This document shows, one piece after another, positions 24,666 through 33,347 of a stretch of 38,460 bases of DNA. The notes under the pieces are model-generated. The model saw only the letters and a list, made by a program, of their open reading frames with translations, had not been told where the DNA came from and searched no databases. The DNA comes from Methylomonas koyamae (GTDB lineage: Bacteria; Pseudomonadota; Gammaproteobacteria; Methylococcales; Methylomonadaceae): positions 1 to 38,460 of the forward strand of contig NZ_LUUK01000178.1 in assembly GCF_001644025.1 (NCBI RefSeq). Direction: 5' to 3'. The first letter of the stretch is position 1, and each line of letters opens with the position of its first letter. The position numbers were made by a program, and so were the translations under genes.

Positions 24666-24971
24666 TCACGCCGCTGCCTTGTGCTCGTGGGTAAAGCAGG
24701 CTTTCGGGCAAACTTTGGAGCAAGCCTCGCAGCCGATACAGTCGGCGGCATTTTTAAGGCTCATCACCATCGTGTTGTCGTCATCCTCGTCGAAGTCCTC
24801 CAAGTCGGCGGCGTCCAGTACATCTCCCCGGTCCACCAAATCGAACACGTCGCGTGGGCACACCTTGAAGCAACGGCCGCAACCGATGCAGTCGCGTTGG
24901 TTCAAATCGGTCACGTAAGATGGCGTCCAAACGCTGCCGCCAAAGGTTACGCCGGTTACAAATTCGCTCAT
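24666..24971 (-). CDS. fdxB: Nif-specific ferredoxin III (2[4Fe-4S], FdxB type)
   Basis: 101 residues from the ATG at 24971, preceded by a GAGGAGA ribosome-binding site. The two cluster motifs CIGCGRCFKVCP and CIGCEACSKVCP are separated by a long acidic insert (DLEDFDEDDDN), the hallmark of the nif-associated ferredoxin III family. The N-terminus GVTFGGSVWTPSYVTDLNQRDC also fits. It is probably an electron donor in nitrogenase function or in cofactor biosynthesis. The frame is open another 21 codons upstream, but the ribosome-binding site decides the start. Confidence 0.93.
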   Translation of the reverse strand: MSEFVTGVTFGGSVWTPSYVTDLNQRDCIGCGRCFKVCPRDVFDLVDRGDVLDAADLEDFDEDDDNTMVMSLKNAADCIGCEACSKVCPKACFTHEHKAAA

Positions 24972-24988
24972 ATCGCTCTCCTCAAGCC

Positions 24989-25198
24989 TCATCCGCCACT
25001 GGCGGCTTGAAATTTCTTGTTGGCTTCGTCCCAAGCCTTACATGCGTCGTACGTCGTTTGGGCAATGCCCATCAACTCCCCATAAGCATCCGGCAAACGG
25101 TCTTCGATCAGATCATGCAACACCGACGCCGCCTCGTTGGCCAGGCGTTTGGTCTTTTTCACTTCTTTTTCCAGCGCTTTAATCTCTTCGTCACTCAT
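24989..25198 (-). CDS. CCE_0567-family small helical protein
   Basis: 69 residues, two long helices (EEIKALEKEVKKTKRLANEAASVLHDLIED and a second helix ending DEANKKF) forming an antiparallel hairpin like Rop. This is the CCE_0567 (DUF683) family, which sits beside DUF269 genes in nif clusters of diverse diazotrophs and has been described as a metalloprotein. A precise role in nitrogen fixation is not established. Nine bases follow the DUF269 gene and 17 precede fdxB. Confidence 0.9.
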   Translation of the reverse strand: MSDEEIKALEKEVKKTKRLANEAASVLHDLIEDRLPDAYGELMGIAQTTYDACKAWDEANKKFQAASGG

Positions 25199-25207
25199 AA
25201 TTTCACC

Positions 25208-25681
25208 TCAAGCTTCCGCCACTTCTTTGAATTGCTCGATCAAGGCCACGGCTTTTTCCAACACTTTCTCGGTTTTTTCGTTCAACTCTTCCAAACTGCC
25301 GAAGCCGAAGCGATGCACGTCGCGCAACACTTTGTCTACCGCGATCAGTTTGCCGACCAACACCAGCGCCCGGCCGAAGCCTTCGTGGGTGATATTGATC
25401 ACCGGTACCGCCATCAGACCGCAACGTTTTTCCACCAGCGAGGAAATGGCGTTGTAATACGCCTTGACGCGCGCCAGCGTAATTTCGTCGGGATCGCCGA
25501 TGACCGGCACTTCGCGTTTGCGCTCCTTGGTCATGATCAGCGGATCGATGATTTTTTCCTCGGACCAACCTTCGTAGGTGTCGTAGGTATCCATTGCTCT
25601 GAGTTGTTTGATCATCTCGACAACGATTTCAGAGCTCATCAAAGGGTCGCCGGCTTCGACGACGAGTGCGGGTTGAGACAT
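25208..25681 (-). CDS. NifX-associated protein (DUF269)
   Basis: 157 residues from the ATG at 25681, which follows a GGAGAA ribosome-binding site; the open frame continues 15 codons upstream without one. It has the DUF269 signature: LIKQLRAMDTYDTYEGWSEEKIIDPLI in spirit (MIKQLRAMDTYDTYEGWSEE), then ERKREVPVIGDPD and a long helical C-terminus (LEELNEKTEKVLEKAVALIEQF). The family always accompanies nifX and nifEN. Its function in FeMo-cofactor assembly is not defined. Confidence 0.93.
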   Translation of the reverse strand: MSQPALVVEAGDPLMSSEIVVEMIKQLRAMDTYDTYEGWSEEKIIDPLIMTKERKREVPVIGDPDEITLARVKAYYNAISSLVEKRCGLMAVPVINITHEGFGRALVLVGKLIAVDKVLRDVHRFGFGSLEELNEKTEKVLEKAVALIEQFKEVAEA

Positions 25682-25747
25682 GGTGGGTTCTCCAGTGGTT
25701 TTGGTTAGGGCGGCGAACCGCCGCAATTTGTCGATTCGTTAAAGCGC

Positions 25748-26233
25748 TTACTCGTCCCAGCCTTCGTCTTCCATCGCATCGAAGCGGCCGGCATCCGGCC
25801 CCTTGTGCGCGTTGATGGCCTTGGTCAGCCACGCGGAAGGCCCGGCTTTCATTTCGTTCTGCAAATCGCCGATCAAATCCTTGATGGTGCTGCCTTCATG
25901 GACTTTGATCGGCTGTATGCCCTGGGCGATGATTTGCTTGATCGCCGAGGCGCCGATGGCTTGGCAATAGACGGCCGCGCAGCCGTCCAGCAGTTGAATC
26001 TTGACCGACAACTTATCCTCGTTACCGTCCTGGGCCAGTTCGCCGAACTGCGCGGCTTCTAGCATTTCCGATTGCTCGGGGTCCACCGCGTAGACCGCGA
26101 ACGAACGGGCTGAACCGAAATGCTGGTTGACATGCACCATATCGGTAGTGGCAAAGGCGACTTTAATCGCGGTTTCCATGGGCATCCTCTGTTCAGGGGT
26201 ATGCACAACCTGCATGCGACGGGCTAGTGACAT
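25748..26233 (-). CDS. nifX: Nitrogen fixation protein NifX
   Basis: 161 residues. The body matches NifX/NafY/VnfX cofactor-binding proteins: [58 protein letters not shown] and [13 protein letters not shown]. NifX binds the NifB-cofactor and its intermediates during transfer between NifB and NifEN. The start at 26233 lies inside the nifN end (10-base overlap) and retains a short N-terminal extension (ARRMQVVH) also present in other NifX proteins. A later Met at about residue 17 is an alternative. Confidence 0.93.
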   Translation of the reverse strand: MSLARRMQVVHTPEQRMPMETAIKVAFATTDMVHVNQHFGSARSFAVYAVDPEQSEMLEAAQFGELAQDGNEDKLSVKIQLLDGCAAVYCQAIGASAIKQIIAQGIQPIKVHEGSTIKDLIGDLQNEMKAGPSAWLTKAINAHKGPDAGRFDAMEDEGWDE

Positions 26234-27621
26234 GACGGCGAGCAGGCGTGGCGTTCGTTTTCCGGTTTTTGCGAATACGGCGAGTGATAGACTTCGATCT
26301 CTTCGTGCGCGAAGTTGATCACCAAGTTAGCCAAGTCGAACAAAGCTTGGCGCGTGCCGCGATAACCGATCCAGGTTTTTTGATAGCCGCCGATGATGTC
26401 GTACAACGGAAAGCCGGTGCGCAGGATAGGCACGCCCAGGCGTTCCGCGCTATCGACCGCGTGCGAATTGCCGATCAGCAACTGCGCGCCGTTTTCCCTA
26501 GCGGTCAGCTCCAGATCTTCCAGGTCGCCGATCTTGACGCTGCTAACCGGCATTTTGCTCAGAATCGCCGCGTTAGCCGGGCTGATCGCCGCGACCACGT
26601 CGCCGCCCATGCCCTTGATCAAATGCACGCAGGCATTCAGCAAATCGGGATCCGCAGCGATCGCCACCTTGAGCTGGCCCAGCATGAAATGGGTATCCAG
26701 CATCGCGTCCTGCAATTGAGCACGTTGGCGTTCTATCCGTTGCGGGACCGGCTGTTCGCTGATTTCGGCCAGCGCCAGGATCAGCGCATCGTTGGCTTCC
26801 AGGCCGTACAAATGTTCGAAAAAGTAACTCGGCACGCCGGTTTTTTCTTGCAGCAACTCGCCGGCTTTATGCAAGGAAGGTCCAATGATCAGCGAGGCCT
26901 TGGCCTCGCCCAGCGTAGCCAGTTCCGACACCGGCGTACCGCCTATCGTCACCGGCGAAAATTCGTCTTCGGTCAAGCTGCCGTCCAGCGAGTCGGATAA
27001 ATCCGGCACCAGCACCGGCCGCAAGCCGAACATTTCTATCGTGTCGCGCAGGGCTTCCAGGTCGCCGGGCGTCAGCATATGGCTGACCAACACGTTCACC
27101 TGCCGACGGCGATTACCTGGCTTGGTACCCGCCGTTTCGGCATCGGGCACCAGTGCATTGACGATCTCGTGTATCGTCGCGGCATAGCCGGTCTCGACGC
27201 AACCGGTGAAATCCGGGGTATTGACCGCGACGACGGCAACGTGATCGTACTCCGGATACTTGGCGCGAAATTCGCGCACGTTGCGCTGTACGTCGCAACC
27301 CTGGGTTTCGGCCAAACCGGTGGTCAACACCGCGATCAAGGCCGGATTGGATTTCTCGGCGATGGCTTTCAAACCTTCGACGACGTTTTCGTCGGCGCCC
27401 AGCACTGAGCTGGCTTGGTCCATCGCGGTGGTTTGCAATGGAATCGGTTCGCGAAAATGCCGGACGAAAAACACTTTCGCGAATGCGGTACAGCCTTGCG
27501 AACCGTGCAGCATCGGAATCGCTCGGTCGAAACCCAGGCAAGCCAACGAACCGCCGGTTGGCGCGCTGGCCTTTAACGGACTGACCGAGAGTGCTTTCTT
27601 ACGTTTGAGAATTTCCGCCAT
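26224..27621 (-). CDS. nifN: Nitrogenase cofactor scaffold protein NifN
   Basis: 465 residues, homologous to the beta subunit of the MoFe protein. The N-terminus carries [39 protein letters not shown], which positions a cluster-ligand Cys, followed by [12 protein letters not shown] and the [17 protein letters not shown] motif. It forms the NifE2N2 tetramer, where the FeMo-cofactor precursor is completed with molybdenum and homocitrate before delivery to apo-nitrogenase. The C-terminus holds two extra Cys and a His (HACSPSCH), a short Cys/His tail. Located 47 bases after nifE. Confidence 0.96.
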   Translation of the reverse strand: MAEILKRKKALSVSPLKASAPTGGSLACLGFDRAIPMLHGSQGCTAFAKVFFVRHFREPIPLQTTAMDQASSVLGADENVVEGLKAIAEKSNPALIAVLTTGLAETQGCDVQRNVREFRAKYPEYDHVAVVAVNTPDFTGCVETGYAATIHEIVNALVPDAETAGTKPGNRRRQVNVLVSHMLTPGDLEALRDTIEMFGLRPVLVPDLSDSLDGSLTEDEFSPVTIGGTPVSELATLGEAKASLIIGPSLHKAGELLQEKTGVPSYFFEHLYGLEANDALILALAEISEQPVPQRIERQRAQLQDAMLDTHFMLGQLKVAIAADPDLLNACVHLIKGMGGDVVAAISPANAAILSKMPVSSVKIGDLEDLELTARENGAQLLIGNSHAVDSAERLGVPILRTGFPLYDIIGGYQKTWIGYRGTRQALFDLANLVINFAHEEIEVYHSPYSQKPENERHACSPSCH

Positions 27622-27668
27622 CGCCGCCTACCTAGTTGCCTGAGTCAATCGCACACCGTCTAATCGGA

Positions 27669-29111
27669 CTAAGCCGCCTGAATTTTTAACGCCGGCTCCA
27701 CCGTTTCGCTGGTAACGGGCTTGGCGAGAGCGCCGACGCGCCAGGGCATCGGCGCCCTGACCGACTCCCAAACCGGGCTTTCCAACGTCAGCGCCAACTG
27801 GCGAACCAATTCCAGCATGCCTTCGTAACCGGCATAACCGAATTCGCGCTCTTGGTTGATATCCAGGAACGGGATTTTGGCTTTCAACGCGGTGTACATA
27901 TTGCGGCCACCGGCGATCAGAATATCGGCCTTGTAATCGTGAACGACCTTCAACAGCGCTTTCGGGCTACCGTCCTCGATCATCAGCGTATCCTCGCCCA
28001 TCAGTTCGCGGATGCGCGCCTTGTCCTCCTCGGTGGACTTTTTGGTACCGGTCGCGACCACGACCATCCCCAAATCCTGCAAGGCCGAAATCACCGACCA
28101 GCTCTTGACCCCGCCGGTAAACAATAGCACCCGCTTGCCTTTCAAACGCTCGCGCCACGGCGCCAGCGCCGCGCGGATTCGAGCCTCTTCGCGGGCAATC
28201 AGCGCCTCGGTGCGTTCGGTCAAATCCGGATCGTCGATGACCTTGGCAAAATCGCGCAAGGACTGGCTGGTATCGGTAATGCCGTAGAAGCTGCCTTCGA
28301 ACCACGGGGTTTTGTAATCTTTTTCCATACGACGGGCCACGTTCAGCATCGCTTTCGAGCAGACCATCATGTTGACTTCGGCTTTGTGCATGGTTTGCAC
28401 CTCGCGGAAGCGGGCGTCGCCGGACAAGGTGCACAGCACCCGCAAGCCCAGTTCGTCCAGCAAGGGCAGTACATGCCAGAATTCGCCGGCGATGTTGTAT
28501 TCGCCGACCAGATTGACGTCGTGAACCTTGATACCGGGCCGCTCGGTACCCGGCGGCAACGGATCGGGATCGCGCGTGCCGACCACATGGTTCAGCATCG
28601 CATCGGCGGCAATCCGGTTGCCCAGGTTTTTAGTGCCGTAGAAACCGGCGCTATCGATAGGTACCACCGGCACGCCCCACCGCTCGGCGGCTTCCTTGCA
28701 GGTCGCGTTGATGTCGTCGCCGACCAAGGCCGGAACGCAGGTGTTGTAGACGAACACCGCCGGTGGATTGTAGGTCTCGATGGCCTGCTTGATCGCGTGG
28801 AACAGCCGCTTTTCGCTGCGGCCCATCACGATATCCTGTTCGGTCAAATCGGTGGTCATGCCGATCCGGTATAAGTCCGGCCCCGACGACCGGGTCCCGC
28901 GGTTATCCCAAGAGCTGCCGGCGCAGGCAATCGGCCCGTGGACAATATGGGCGACATCGGCGATAGGCAACAACGCAATCTGGGCACCGTCAAACGCACA
29001 ACCGCCCGCGGCGGAGCCGGGTTTAGGCTTGGCGCAACCGGATTTCTCCTTCTTGTTGTGTTCGCAAGCCGGTTCGTCCAATAATTCCGCAATGTCTTTA
29101 TTCGTTTTCAT
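27669..29111 (-). CDS. nifE: Nitrogenase cofactor scaffold protein NifE
   Basis: 480 residues, homologous to the alpha subunit NifD. The N-terminus has several Cys ([25 protein letters not shown]) typical of NifE, then [37 protein letters not shown] and a TGGVKSW strand in the third domain. It partners NifN as the FeMo-cofactor assembly scaffold. It is the first gene of the operon: a sigma-54 promoter with a NifA-type site lies immediately upstream. nifH, nifD and nifK are not adjacent, so the structural genes must lie elsewhere. Confidence 0.97.
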   Translation of the reverse strand: MKTNKDIAELLDEPACEHNKKEKSGCAKPKPGSAAGGCAFDGAQIALLPIADVAHIVHGPIACAGSSWDNRGTRSSGPDLYRIGMTTDLTEQDIVMGRSEKRLFHAIKQAIETYNPPAVFVYNTCVPALVGDDINATCKEAAERWGVPVVPIDSAGFYGTKNLGNRIAADAMLNHVVGTRDPDPLPPGTERPGIKVHDVNLVGEYNIAGEFWHVLPLLDELGLRVLCTLSGDARFREVQTMHKAEVNMMVCSKAMLNVARRMEKDYKTPWFEGSFYGITDTSQSLRDFAKVIDDPDLTERTEALIAREEARIRAALAPWRERLKGKRVLLFTGGVKSWSVISALQDLGMVVVATGTKKSTEEDKARIRELMGEDTLMIEDGSPKALLKVVHDYKADILIAGGRNMYTALKAKIPFLDINQEREFGYAGYEGMLELVRQLALTLESPVWESVRAPMPWRVGALAKPVTSETVEPALKIQAA

Positions 29112-29142
29112 GACACGACCCCAAGTTTTTGCTTATCAACTT

Positions 29143-29157
29143 GCAACCGGCGTGCCA
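29143..29157 (-). promoter_or_regulatory. Sigma-54 promoter of the nifE operon
   Basis: On the minus strand TGGCAC-N5-TTGC (-24 box 29152-29157; -12 box 29143-29146) is a full match to the sigma-54 consensus. Transcription would begin near 29131, about 20 bases before the nifE ATG. Confidence 0.88.
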
Positions 29158-29201
29158 AGCAATAACCCGATGATTTTCCAGCGATTCCCGGACAAGCTTT
29201 T

Positions 29202-29217
29202 TGTAGGAAAACCGACA
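29202..29217. promoter_or_regulatory. NifA upstream activating site
   Basis: TGT-N10-ACA (TGT 29202-29204, ACA 29215-29217) is a perfect match to the NifA-binding consensus and lies about 70-86 bases upstream of the predicted start, an appropriate distance for activation through DNA looping. Confidence 0.8.
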
Positions 29218-29233
29218 AACCACTAAGCGTGGG

Positions 29234-29249
29234 CGACAAACATTTGTCG
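29234..29249. promoter_or_regulatory. Palindrome upstream of the nifE promoter
   Basis: CGACAAAC/ATTTGTCG is a 16-base palindrome with a single central mismatch, next to the NifA-type site. Its spacing does not fit TGT-N10-ACA; it could bind another regulator. Function is unknown. Confidence 0.35.
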
Positions 29250-29689
29250 GATAATCGGTCGTTCCGCCCGGCGATTCGGCCGGACTTTGTCGAACGCCCC
29301 GTAGCCGCCAGCCTCTCGCTAACTCTAACGCTTAACGCTACCCGCGCTATCCAATGCGACCGGCCTATTGAAGTCCATGGCTTTTGCGCCCCTACTCGAT
29401 TCGACGCTTACCAACTCGGACAGCCCGTTAAATGTTGAAAAATAGGCAACGGCGGCGCGAAGCATTGAACTTGCTCATGTTCGGTTCGAAAACCTCTCCG
29501 ACCGGCCGCTCGACATCGGACTGGTCGTTGTCGTCTTGCTAAGTATTGGTACGGAGATACGGAACAGCGTCGTCAAGATCCAACAGCGCTGTATCGGCTA
29601 TTGGTCCTGAGCAAAAGGCTTTCGACTGCGCTGTTCACGCTGGAACACTCAGGAACCGATGACGTAAAAAGCCGCAACCATTTATCGCA
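29250..29689. other. Gene-free spacer upstream of nifE
   Basis: About 440 bases between nifE control sites and the possible transposase remnant. Short open frames are present but none shows domain character. Nothing further is supported. Confidence 0.4.
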
Positions 29690-29833
29690 ATGATTCAAAA
29701 CAACTTTTTTCAGGAGATCACTATTGATTCGACACGGGCGAAAGCGCACTATCTTCGCCGTCGCCCACGCATTGTTGAAAACCGTGTGTTTGGCGATCCG
29801 ATAGGGCGACTGCTATCGGAATGCCCAAACTGA
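29690..29833 (+). pseudogene. Possible decayed IS5-like transposase fragment
   Basis: The 47-codon frame reads IDSTRAKAH after a helix-like FFQE segment. IS5-family transposases carry IDSTxVRAH at the first catalytic Asp, and a Gly-rich GDPIGRLLSE segment follows where those proteins have a GRSRGG motif. The frame stops early and no inverted repeats were found, so this would be only a remnant. Chance similarity is quite possible. Confidence 0.25.
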
Positions 29834-29998
29834 TGCGGATCTTTCAGAACTACTATTAAAGGGCCGGCATCGCTACACGGTTAGGATTGCGCCCCTCTAC
29901 AAGCTATTAACCAGCTATGGACTTCAACCTATCATCGATCGACATGTATCCGCATCATCTATATGTCGCCAACTCTAGAAACCCGCGCATCGCGTTCT

Positions 29999-31327
29999 CT
30001 AATCCGCCGAACTGATGGGCTGAATCTCTTCCGGCAATTTGGTACCCAAATGCTTATTCAATTGGCCCTTGCTCGCCAAAATTCGGTACTGCGAGAATAA
30101 CTCGTCGTATTTGGCGTTAATCAACGAGCTCTTGGCAACGTACATCTCGTTGTAGGTATCCAGCAAGTCCAACAAGGTGCGCTGACCGATATTGAACTGC
30201 TGTTGGTAGGCGGTGATGGTTTTTTCGGCCGAGTCTGCGTGTTGTTTGTAGAACTCCATCTGGCTTTTCACGGTCTGGTAAGCCACCCAGGACAAACGCA
30301 TACTTTCGACCACTTGGCGATGGGTGTTGTCGCGGATGTCCTTGGCCTGATTGATCAATTGTGCGGTCTGCTCGCGGCGGGCGATGTCCTTGCCGCCGTT
30401 GAACAGGTTGTAGCGCATCCGCAGCATCGCGGTCATGTCCGAGTTGGTGCCGCGGATACCGTCTAGGTTATAGTTGTGACTGACGCCGGTTTCGATATCG
30501 AAACGCGGAAAGTACGGTGCCTTGGCGGTTTCGTGCTGGGCGAAGGCCGATTCCACGTCCGAATTCGCCGACTTCAGAATCGGATGGTCGGCCAGCGCTT
30601 CGTCGATGGCTTGTTCCATCGTCGCCGGCAACGCGGCGGTCGGCGCGGCGACCGGTTCGACCGTGTCCGGCAAGATGCCGATCACCCGTTGAAAGCCGGT
30701 TTCGGCGTCTTTCAGGTTACCGGTCTCGGACCAGACGTTCTTCTCGGCCAAAGCCACCCGGCCCATCGATTGATCGACGTCGGCCCGCTTGCCGACGCCG
30801 CGCTCGCTACGCAATTTGATTTGCTCGTTGGTGCGCAAATGCAGTTGCAGGTTGTCCTTGGCTAGATTCAGCAACTCCTGACGGCGCAACACTTTCAGGT
30901 AGGCTTCGACGCCGTCCAGCGCGGTGATCTCGGACTGGCCGAACACGGTGTAGGCGCGCGAATCGGTACGTTTTTCCTGGCGCTCGACTTCGTTGGGAGT
31001 AGCCAGACCGTCGAACAACATTTGCCGGACCTGGATGGCGCCTTCCTCGCGATGATAAAACACCGAGCCGTCGCCTCGGGTACGGGTGGTCGGATTGTTC
31101 GACTCTTCCCAACCGATGCCGGCCGTGGCGTCCACGGTCGGAAAGTAACCGGCCTTGGCTTGGCCGATTTCTTCCTCGACCGCCCGGCGTTCGGATTTGG
31201 CCGCCTGGATCTTCGGGTTGTCGTCCAGCACTTTCTGGATCGAATCCTGTAACGTTACCGCGTAGCCGTCGGTCGCAAACGCTAGTTGTATCGCGATGCT
31301 TACACCCCATCCGGTCGTCGATTTCAT
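29999..31327 (-). CDS. TolC-family outer membrane protein of a type I secretion system
   Basis: 442 residues with an N-terminal signal (cut predicted after GYA) and the TolC fold: VTLQDSIQKVLDDNPKIQAAK, AGYFPTVDATAGIGW, VRQMLFDG, a second repeat ATMEQAIDEALADHPILKSA, AKAPYFPRFDIETG and MRYNLFNGG, and FNIGQRTLLDLLDTYNEMYVA near the end. It forms the outer membrane channel for the LapB/LapC pair encoded upstream, and is the last gene of that operon, two bases after the LuxR-type gene. It is LapE/AggA-like. Confidence 0.93.
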   Translation of the reverse strand: MKSTTGWGVSIAIQLAFATDGYAVTLQDSIQKVLDDNPKIQAAKSERRAVEEEIGQAKAGYFPTVDATAGIGWEESNNPTTRTRGDGSVFYHREEGAIQVRQMLFDGLATPNEVERQEKRTDSRAYTVFGQSEITALDGVEAYLKVLRRQELLNLAKDNLQLHLRTNEQIKLRSERGVGKRADVDQSMGRVALAEKNVWSETGNLKDAETGFQRVIGILPDTVEPVAAPTAALPATMEQAIDEALADHPILKSANSDVESAFAQHETAKAPYFPRFDIETGVSHNYNLDGIRGTNSDMTAMLRMRYNLFNGGKDIARREQTAQLINQAKDIRDNTHRQVVESMRLSWVAYQTVKSQMEFYKQHADSAEKTITAYQQQFNIGQRTLLDLLDTYNEMYVAKSSLINAKYDELFSQYRILASKGQLNKHLGTKLPEEIQPISSAD

Positions 31328-31329
31328 GC

Positions 31330-31971
31330 CTATCCTCTTTGATATTGGTCGGTTTCTTTTAACAATATGGCCAGATGCAAGCGATCGTCGACACCCAATT
31401 TGCGGAATATCGACGATAAATGCGCCTTGACTGTGCGCTCTGAAATATTCAGCGCCAGCGCGATACGTTTATTGTTTTCGCCCTGGCGGATCAGATTGGC
31501 GACTTCGAGCTCGCGCGCCGACAAGCCGGCGATCTGCTGCAGTTTCTGCTCGGCGTCGTAACGATTTTTCACGGTTTGAGTTTGTCTGGCGCGGGTCAAC
31601 GCCCCGATCACCTTGGGGACCAGGGCGCGGCGTATCCAGATGTCGCCGTCCAGAATGCAGGCGACGGCCCGCTTCAATAATTCGGCGGATTCGGATTGAT
31701 CGCAGTAACCGGCCGCGCCGTTGATCAACACTTCGATTTGCCGGCTATCCGGCCAATCGCAGCCCATCACTAGAAAACGGGTATGGCGGTTGGAAAACAA
31801 CGCCATCAGACTGGCATCGTCGTCCAGCTTCTTAGCGTCCAGAATGACCGCGTCGGCGGTGAATTCGGTCTTGGGATTGTGCAACATACTGACCGTGTAT
31901 TCCGAAATCAACGCGTGGTTCCATTGCGCGGTCAACTGGGGATTATTAGAACAAATCAATAGGTTAGCCAC
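31330..31971 (-). CDS. LuxR-type response regulator with atypical receiver
   Basis: 213 residues. The N-terminal domain has the length and strand pattern of a receiver but lacks the acidic pair near residues 7-10 (CSNN there), although an Asp is kept at the usual phosphorylation strand (VILDA, Asp45). The C-terminal domain is a clear LuxR/NarL helix-turn-helix (LSARELEVANLIRQGENNKRIALALNISERTVKAHLSSIFRKLG). It therefore probably works without ordinary phosphorylation. It lies inside the type I secretion operon, 17 bases after the membrane fusion gene and 2 before the TolC-like gene, so it may control this operon or adhesin production. No kinase gene is adjacent. Confidence 0.9.
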   Translation of the reverse strand: MANLLICSNNPQLTAQWNHALISEYTVSMLHNPKTEFTADAVILDAKKLDDDASLMALFSNRHTRFLVMGCDWPDSRQIEVLINGAAGYCDQSESAELLKRAVACILDGDIWIRRALVPKVIGALTRARQTQTVKNRYDAEQKLQQIAGLSARELEVANLIRQGENNKRIALALNISERTVKAHLSSIFRKLGVDDRLHLAILLKETDQYQRG

Positions 31972-31988
31972 GGATATGCCGTTTGTAA

Positions 31989-33347
31989 TTATCGTTCTCT
32001 CAACGCCCTATCCCTGGCCTTGAATATCGGCTTCATCAGGTATTCGAGCACGGTTTTCTTGCCGGTCAATATATCGACCTCGGCGGTCATGCCGGCAATG
32101 ATCTGCAAGCGTTCCCCTCGGTTTTGCAAAGTGTTCGTGGCGGTGCGCAGGCGGATCAGGTAATAGCTGTCCTCATCCTTTTTTTCGCCGGGAATACTGT
32201 CGGCGCTAATATGCTCCAACACTGCGTCCAAACCGCCGTATATCGAATAGTCGTACGCGGTTAGTTTTACCACAGCTTGCTGTCCGGGGTGAAGAAAAGC
32301 GATGTCGGCCGGGCGGATTTTGGCCTCGATCAGCAACTGATCCTCGACCGGCACGATTTCCAACAAATCCATACCCGGCTGAATTACGCCGCCGACCGTA
32401 TTGATCTTGATGCGCTTGACGGTGCCCTTGACCGGCGACAACACCCGCGTCCGGCTGACCCGGTCTTCCAGCGCAACGGCGGAAGCGCTGGTGCGATCCA
32501 ATTCGGCCTTGGTCTCGTTCAATTCCTTCAAGGCCTCGGTCCGAAAGCGCGCCTTGATTTCGGAAAGTTTATTGCGGGCTTCGTCCAGCGCCGAACGCGC
32601 GCGCGGCATCGCCAGATTGGCCGAGTTCAATTCGCCGTGCAAATCGTTGGCGGCCCGCTGCAGCCGCAACAATTCGACTTGCGACATCGCGCCGTCGGCC
32701 ACCAGCGGTTCGGACATTTTCACTTCGTCCTGCAGCATTTTATAGCTGCGTCCGAGTTGTTCGCTCTTGGACTGCAACTCGACGATTTCCTGTTCGCGCT
32801 GGCGAATCTGCTCGCTGAGAATATCGGTGTTCGATTTCAGTTCGTGTTGGCGGGAAGCCAGCAACTGCCGGACATTGTCGGCAATCTGGGGCGCCTGCTT
32901 GACCACTTCGTCCGGCAATTGCAACGCGCCGCCGTTGATTTCGGCGTTCAAGCGGGCGGTATTGGCCAGCAGCTCGTAATACTTAAGCTTGGCTTCCTGA
33001 AACGACGAGGCAAAACGCACCCGGTCCAGTTGCAGCAAGACTTGATCTTTTTCGACGCTATCCCCCTCGCGCACCAGGATTTCCGAGACGATGCCGCCTT
33101 CCAGATTTTGTACGACCTGGATCTGGCTGGACGGTATCGTCTTGCCTTGACCGCGCGTCACTTCATCCAGCGTCGCGAAATTGGCCCAGACCAGCGCCAC
33201 GACCACGAAGACCAGCGTGGTCAGCAAAATCAAATGACTTTGGATCGGCAATTCGTACAGCGCGCTGCCGTCGGCGATGTCGAAATCGCGGCGGTCCTCG
33301 CTGCGATAGCGGTAGTCGGCCAGCCAAGCACCCAAAGTTTTTTTCAT
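31989..33347 (-). CDS. HlyD-family membrane fusion protein (LapC type)
   Basis: 452 residues: cytoplasmic N-terminus, one membrane helix (about 38-56), then NFATLDEVTRGQGKTIPS, the lipoyl half VVQNLEGGIVSEILVREGD, a long coiled coil (about 110-300), the second lipoyl half (VLSPVKGTVKRIKINTVGGVIQPG) and a C-terminal beta barrel with the PGQQAVVKLTAYDYSIYGGLDA motif typical of type I secretion adaptors. It connects the ABC exporter and the TolC-like channel. Its ATG overlaps the exporter stop (ATGA). Confidence 0.94.
   Translation of the reverse strand: MKKTLGAWLADYRYRSEDRRDFDIADGSALYELPIQSHLILLTTLVFVVVALVWANFATLDEVTRGQGKTIPSSQIQVVQNLEGGIVSEILVREGDSVEKDQVLLQLDRVRFASSFQEAKLKYYELLANTARLNAEINGGALQLPDEVVKQAPQIADNVRQLLASRQHELKSNTDILSEQIRQREQEIVELQSKSEQLGRSYKMLQDEVKMSEPLVADGAMSQVELLRLQRAANDLHGELNSANLAMPRARSALDEARNKLSEIKARFRTEALKELNETKAELDRTSASAVALEDRVSRTRVLSPVKGTVKRIKINTVGGVIQPGMDLLEIVPVEDQLLIEAKIRPADIAFLHPGQQAVVKLTAYDYSIYGGLDAVLEHISADSIPGEKKDEDSYYLIRLRTATNTLQNRGERLQIIAGMTAEVDILTGKKTVLEYLMKPIFKARDRALRER

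Noticed and set aside
29229-29438. 69-codon frame upstream of nifE
   Set aside because: No ribosome-binding site or recognisable motif, and it overlaps control sequences.
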